NCBI GenBank assembly: GCA_005223375.1
Contig: RXOD01005067.1
Span: 1 to 16,100 of the forward strand
Length of the DNA stretch: 16,100 nt
Reading direction: 5' to 3'
Source of the DNA: Amoebophrya sp. AT5.2
Taxonomy: Eukaryota > Sar > Dinophyceae > Syndiniales > Amoebophryaceae
Shown: positions 14,601 through 16,100 of the stretch, one piece after another
How positions within the stretch are numbered: the stretch's first letter is position 1
Layout: each line of letters starts with the position of its first letter
Position numbers and translations under genes: made by a program
Notes under the pieces: generated by a model
Databases searched by the model: none
The model's input: only the letters and a program-made list of their open reading frames with translations
Told to the model about the DNA's origin: nothing

Positions 14601-16100
14601 TGCAAAATCTGAAAGATTCAGATTGCTTTGTCGATCGGATACTGCTACCCCGGATGTCTCATCAACCTACGGCATGCATGCTCTATACGACCTTCGCATC
14701 TGCTTCTGCTAATGCTTCTGGTAATGTTTATGCTTCCCGTTATTTCCCATTCCCTCCCCACTTCTACCCCCACCCCCAGGTCAAGCAGGACAAGATTAAG
14801 ATCAACCCCGTCTGCTACCGCTACGTGGAGGACATTGAGGACATCTTCGCGCCGACGACCTGCAAGCACTACCAGGCGCATACGATTCCGCTGGAGCTGC
14901 CGATCGCCCTGGAGGTCTCGGGAATGAGCCCCACCATCGCGCAGGTCTTCCGGGGTGTAAAGTTGATCAACCTGTTCCAGGCGGCGGGGGGACAAGGCCC
15001 TGACGATCGCGAGACTCGTCTCATGCCCATCAACTTTGTATAATTCTATTTCCACTACGACTACTTCTACTAGCACTACCACTTCGACGGAGGTTTAGAC
15101 TTACGAGCCCACGCTCTTCCTCTTAATCTTATCGTTAGTTATTATTGTTTATGTTTTTGTTTTTTGCTACGCCTGCGGCTGCGGCAAGTCTGAATCTTTC
15201 AGAATTGCCCACCTCAACTTCACAGTCGATGCAGATGCTGATCCCCTGCGACCACCTCCCGCGTGATCTGAAGGATTTGCTGCCGCTCGGCGGAGAGACA
15301 GAGTTCACGGTCCAACTCATCGCTCACACGAAGTGTCCGGTGTTTGCGCACGAGGACACCTCGACCGCGCGGGGGCAGGAAGCGGAGCTCAACGCGGACC
15401 AGCAGGAGGGTCTCGCGCACGCCGAACAGGCCGCGCAGCAGGCCGCCGAAGGCGAAGATCCGCTGCCGCAGTTCCCGAACGGTGGGCACCGCTATCCTTC
15501 GCCGCTGACTCACCGTGACTGGAACTTCGCGCTCTGGGACGAGAACTTCGAGCACGAGCCGTTCATCGCGCCGCTCGATCGGTTGCAAATCCGCATCGAT
15601 CGCCTCAACAAGTCGCTGAGGGGCCGCGGCTCCGTTGTGCACCCGAACAATTCTCCGCGCAACCGCCCCGGCATCCCCGACAGCAACGATCGGTCCTTGA
15701 CGACCACGCGCCGCGCGCGCGAGCAGCGTGCGCTGCGTGCCGAGTTGGACGCCAACGAAATTGCTGTTGCTGCTGTTGCTAATGCCGCTCCAGCTCCTGG
15801 TGCTGGTCCTCCCGAAGGACCGGCGGATCCGGATACGCAAGGAGGTGAAGGTGAAGGTGAAGGTGCAGGCGGTGCTCCGGCTCCGCAAGGTGGAGTGCAA
15901 GGTGGCGTTCCGCCCGGTCCGGCTCCGGCTCCGCAAGGCGGCGCTCCGGGCGGCGCTCCGGCTCCGCAAGGTGGAGTGCAAGGCGGCGCTCCGGCTCCGC
16001 AAGGTGGAGTGCAAGGCGGCCTTCCGGGCGGCGCTCCGGCGCCGGGTCCGCAAGGTGGAGTGCAAGGCGGCGTTCCGGGCGGTGCTCCGGCTCCGCAAGG
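8358..16100 (+). CDS. Large spliced gene, nine exons reconstructed, runs off the window
   Basis: The model joins A 8358-8634, B 8812-8933, C 9044-9062, D 9342-9436, E 10952-11059, F 11656-12132, G 13760-14539, H 14780-15037 and I 15226-16100. Every junction is GT...AG and agrees in phase (1 after A and C, otherwise 0), giving about 1,003 residues before the edge. I do not recognise the protein. Exons A and F contain globular-looking text rich in Trp and Leu. Exon G has a charged coiled coil at about model residues 484-542. Exon H and the start of exon I look globular. The last about 85 visible residues are PQGGVQGG/PGGAPA repeats. The model may start further upstream at 7879-7940. The long intron D-E contains an antisense recombinase gene. 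A possible break into two genes is the stop at 12174, if the donor at 12133 is not used. The function is unknown; the repeat tail and coiled coil suggest a structural or scaffold role, which is inference only. Confidence 0.6.
8812..8933 (+). CDS. Exon B of the large spliced gene
   Basis: A pyrimidine-rich tract (TTCTTTTCTATTTCTTCACAG) ends at 8811. The exon completes a Pro codon split with exon A, then reads IVTVARSENWEALSGSHTVQ to SLRIQ. The donor GTTCTACC is at 8934, phase 0. The preceding intron is 177 bases and holds no hairpin repeat. Confidence 0.65.
9044..9062 (+). CDS. Exon C, 19-base micro-exon
   Basis: GCGCTCCAG ends at 9043. The exon encodes ELEQDI plus the first base of the next codon. 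The donor GTCGAAAT starts at 9063, phase 1. It is supported by the phase change it needs (0 in, 1 out) and by the fit to exon D, but it is short enough that another path is possible. Confidence 0.45.
9070..9084. repeat. Dispersed hairpin repeat, copy 6
   Basis: TCTGTA, loop TCT, TTCAGA, with one mismatch in the arms. It is identical over 16 bases to the copy at 7772-7787. Confidence 0.6.
9163..9201. repeat. 39-base near-perfect palindrome
   Basis: A 19-base arm (9163-9181, starting TAAAGTCGCAC) is followed by a single A and its exact reverse complement (9183-9201). There are no mismatches and the loop is one base. It lies in intron C-D, 0.85 kb from the stop codon of the antisense recombinase. 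It could be a protein-binding or resolution site, a terminal structure of a mobile element, or a cruciform. The sequence does not decide. Confidence 0.9.
9342..9436 (+). CDS. Exon D of the large spliced gene
   Basis: The acceptor GCAGACCAG ends at 9341. The exon completes an Ile codon with exon C, then reads GDNLNRIRDQEDGLLADPIR to GADLE. The donor GTAAGAGG at 9437 is close to consensus, phase 0. If this exon is skipped, exon C can also join to an acceptor at 10943 (TTTCAG of the hairpin), adding KLQ before exon E. Confidence 0.5.
9646..9660. repeat. Dispersed hairpin repeat, copy 7
   Basis: TCTGCA, loop ACT, TTCAGA, with one mismatch in the arms, inside the long intron D-E. Confidence 0.55.
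10047..10853 (-). CDS. Tyrosine recombinase (integrase-like), antisense in an intron
   Basis: It encodes 268 residues from the ATG at 10853; a GTG just before it also lies in frame. The catalytic domain of the phage-integrase/Cre/Xer fold is clear. Numbering from that GTG, box I is SGRRGIDVRLLR with the arginine at 97 or 98. A lysine-rich beta-hairpin lies at 127-133, then H217-x-x-R220 (HTARRSF), H243 in SGH, and nucleophile Y252 in KEYI. The intervals 3, 23 and 9 between H, R, H and Y equal those in XerD. A strongly basic stretch (about 39-77, KKGKGKKRGKK and neighbours) precedes the catalytic domain and probably gives nuclear targeting or DNA binding. Only about 85 residues precede box I, so the core-binding domain is short or partly missing. 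Related eukaryotic enzymes occur in Crypton DNA transposons and DIRS-type retroelements. No reverse transcriptase is seen nearby, which favours Crypton-like or solitary. The frame is intact, so it may be active or recently so. Confidence 0.8.
   Translation of the reverse strand: MSWLKEESEVAKAGVLTIKDARRFGVHIQRVIGQTGTKAKPKSSNGNKPKKGKGKKRGKKSKAVKKGKGTKPRTKRNVLGGIRSKMKWTLCMLSGRRGIDVRLLRCNDIEVSMDMLQVRIRIGDAKLIKKKKSADVKRGRLQWLTCHAEHDTIAFVQEGLKELRGRASPHDANLFPFKIEDCTRGCEAYAKTIRQARATFVCLDKGSRRPQDIRTHTARRSFCTALHQQSAPLKAIAFYSGHKKLEQLKEYIEMGQEFVSQVHKNLKF
10925..10949. repeat. Dispersed hairpin repeat, copy 8 (best copy, at an exon border)
   Basis: Perfect 11-base arms GCAATTCTGAA and TTCAGAATTGC flank the loop TCT. 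The right arm ends two bases before exon E, so the inferred acceptor GCAG overlaps the base of the hairpin. The internal TTTCAG at 10938-10943 is an alternative phase-compatible acceptor from exon C. Confidence 0.85.
10952..11059 (+). CDS. Exon E of the large spliced gene
   Basis: A 36-codon exon reading PETIRTLEINRLDETWKRID to KEEWVR, a charged helical segment. The acceptor is ATTGCAG at 10951 and the donor is GTATAATC at 11060, identical in eight bases to the donor of exon A. Phase 0 on both sides. Confidence 0.65.
11060..11655 (+). other. Intron E-F
   Basis: A 596-base intron with one dispersed hairpin copy (11514-11528), a GTAGATGTAGATCTTGATCT-like quasi-repeat near 11350-11375, and three CGCCCGGC units at 11469, 11482 and 11547. 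It ends with a pyrimidine-rich stretch and GCATACAG. No coding block is seen. Confidence 0.55.
11514..11528. repeat. Dispersed hairpin repeat, copy 9
   Basis: TTCGAA, loop ACT, TTCAGA. It shares a 17-base stretch, from TTCGAAAC to CAGATT, with the copy at 12341. The left arm is degenerate. Confidence 0.55.
11656..12132 (+). CDS. Exon F of the large spliced gene
   Basis: A 159-codon exon starting KQTDCIKVWSDYDTAMH and ending TPWVVK. It looks globular, with Trp-rich helices (EGWLIEACWINCVKAVW; FEEWRGILHLCKR) and a Lys/Gly/Leu stretch (GCGKLGKLEQMGKLEK). The inferred donor AAG then GTGCCTGA at 12133 joins in phase 0 to exon G (WVVK to VPLFYHPED). If unspliced, the frame stops at 12174 after 14 more residues, which would make it the end of a shorter gene. 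Confidence 0.65.
12341..12355. repeat. Dispersed hairpin repeat, copy 10
   Basis: TTCGAA, loop ACT, TTCAGA, with one mismatched position per arm. It is nearly identical to copy 9, which lies in the neighbouring intron. Confidence 0.55.
12882..12907. repeat. Stem-loop, 10-base perfect arms
   Basis: CGGACAGAGG (12882-12891) pairs with CCTCTGTCCG (12898-12907) around the loop CAACGA. It lies in the middle of intron F-G and is unrelated in sequence to the dispersed hairpin. Confidence 0.8.
13760..14539 (+). CDS. Exon G of the large spliced gene (coiled coil)
   Basis: A 260-codon exon starting VPLFYHPEDCGLRYEYFAII after the acceptor ACACCAG. The first half looks globular. A highly charged heptad-like region (GQQKKNLEKEQKSEMQSLE onward, about 14111-14288) is a probable coiled coil. 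The end reads EVTFAGKKALA. The donor GTACTGTT is at 14540, phase 0. Reading on beyond it gives a hydrophobic, Ser/Ala-rich run that stays open but is clearly intron. Confidence 0.72.
14540..14779 (+). other. Intron G-H
   Basis: A 240-base intron that happens to stay open in frame (80 codons), so it could be mistaken for coding sequence. It contains a GGTTAGGGTTAGG telomere-like stretch at 14584-14596, a dispersed hairpin (14603-14626) and a GCTTCTGCTAATGCTTCTGG-type quasi-repeat. It ends with a C-rich tract and CCCCCAG. Confidence 0.65.
14603..14626. repeat. Dispersed hairpin repeat, copy 11
   Basis: Perfect inner arms AATCTGAA and TTCAGATT (14606-14613 and 14617-14624) flank the loop AGA. 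Outer GCAA and TGC continue the pairing with one bulge. The core is the reverse complement of copies 8 and 12. Confidence 0.75.
14780..15037 (+). CDS. Exon H of the large spliced gene
   Basis: An 86-codon exon reading VKQDKIKINPVCYRYVEDIE through GVKLINLFQAAGG to RLMPINF. The acceptor is CCCCCAG at 14779. The donor at 15038 is GTATAATT, sharing GTATAAT with the donors of exons A and E. If unspliced the frame stops at 15043, so a real gene end here is the alternative. Confidence 0.68.
15183..15209. repeat. Dispersed hairpin repeat, copy 12
   Basis: 12-base arms GGCAAGTCTGAA and TTCAGAATTGCC, with a single mismatch, flank the loop TCT. It lies 16 bases before the acceptor of exon I, inside intron H-I (15038-15225). 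That intron also holds a CTACGACTACTTCTACTAGC-like tract. Confidence 0.85.
15226..16100 (+). CDS. Exon I of the large spliced gene, partial, with repeat tail
   Basis: After the acceptor AACTTCACAG the frame reads SMQMLIPCDHLPRDLKDLLP and stays open to the window edge (291 codons). Residues about 1-55 look globular. An Ala/Gln/Glu-rich helix and a region with many Arg follow (RRAREQRALRAELDANE). From about 15840 the protein becomes Gly/Glu and then Pro/Gly/Gln/Ala repeats. The frame is open back to an ATG at 15151, so a separate gene starting there cannot be excluded. The long antisense frame here is a shadow of the repeats. Confidence 0.7.
15842..16100 (+). repeat. Coding tandem repeats, PQGGVQGG / PGGAPA units
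   Basis: A GGTGAA triplet-pair run (15844-15864) is followed by repeats encoding APQGGVQGG and PGGAPA blocks. The block CCGCAAGGTGGAGTGCAAGG starts at 15883, 15964, 15997 and 16048, and another CCGCAAGG begins at 16093. The array continues past the window. It encodes a low-complexity, collagen- or adhesive-like tail without a strict Gly-X-Y register. Confidence 0.85.

Noticed and set aside
14540..14779. Reading through intron G-H as part of one 394-codon protein
   Set aside because: The segment is hydrophobic and Ser/Ala-rich filler containing a hairpin repeat. It is bounded by GT and CCCCCAG in phase 0, so it is better read as an intron that is open by chance.
15220..16098. 292-codon minus-strand open frame rich in Arg/Ser/Thr
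   Set aside because: It is the reverse reading of the PQGG repeat tail and exon I; the periodic text comes from the DNA repeats.

Overview
The window looks like nuclear DNA of a GC-rich unicellular eukaryote. Coherent protein-coding blocks are separated by GT...AG introns, the blocks join in matching reading phase, and there are no bacterial-style operons or ribosome binding sites. No household gene pins down the lineage. An alveolate of the dinoflagellate type is my guess only, resting on the mix of compact introns, short inverted repeats and orphan proteins.

Layout. Positions 1-232 are upstream sequence with GC-rich hairpins and a pyrimidine-rich tract. Two long plus-strand open frames follow, 233-2812 and 3112-6333. 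Both are orphans to me. They may be one gene, because a phase-0 donor at 2669 and a phase-0 acceptor at 3264 would join them into about 1,830 residues. Positions 6334-7878 hold no secure gene, only two weak candidate exons near 7115-7354. From 8358 to the right edge I reconstruct one spliced plus-strand gene of nine exons (A to I, perhaps with an extra 5' exon at 7879-7940). It encodes at least 1,000 residues: several unrecognised folded regions, a coiled coil, and a Pro/Gly/Gln repeat tail that runs off the window. The long intron between exons D and E (9437-10951) carries, on the opposite strand, a tyrosine recombinase gene (10047-10853). All catalytic box-II residues are present with textbook spacing.

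The most unusual signal is a family of about twelve copies of a tiny inverted repeat scattered over the whole window. Its core is TCTGAA, a 3-base loop (ACT/AGT or TCT/AGA), then TTCAGA, and arms reach 12 bases in the best copies. Six of the eight introns in the spliced gene are clean of it or hold one copy; the recombinase-bearing intron holds two. Three copies lie inside the two long open frames without breaking them, all read in the same codon register. The repeat looks like a branch site fused to an acceptor (CTGAAY then TTTCAG) and, being nearly palindromic, reads almost the same on both strands. It may be a mobile hairpin, an introner remnant or a portable splice signal. Other structures of note are a 39-base near-perfect palindrome (9163-9201), a 14-base-arm stem-loop (2769-2801), a 10-base-arm stem-loop (12882-12907) and a fourfold 20-base tandem array (7645-7718).
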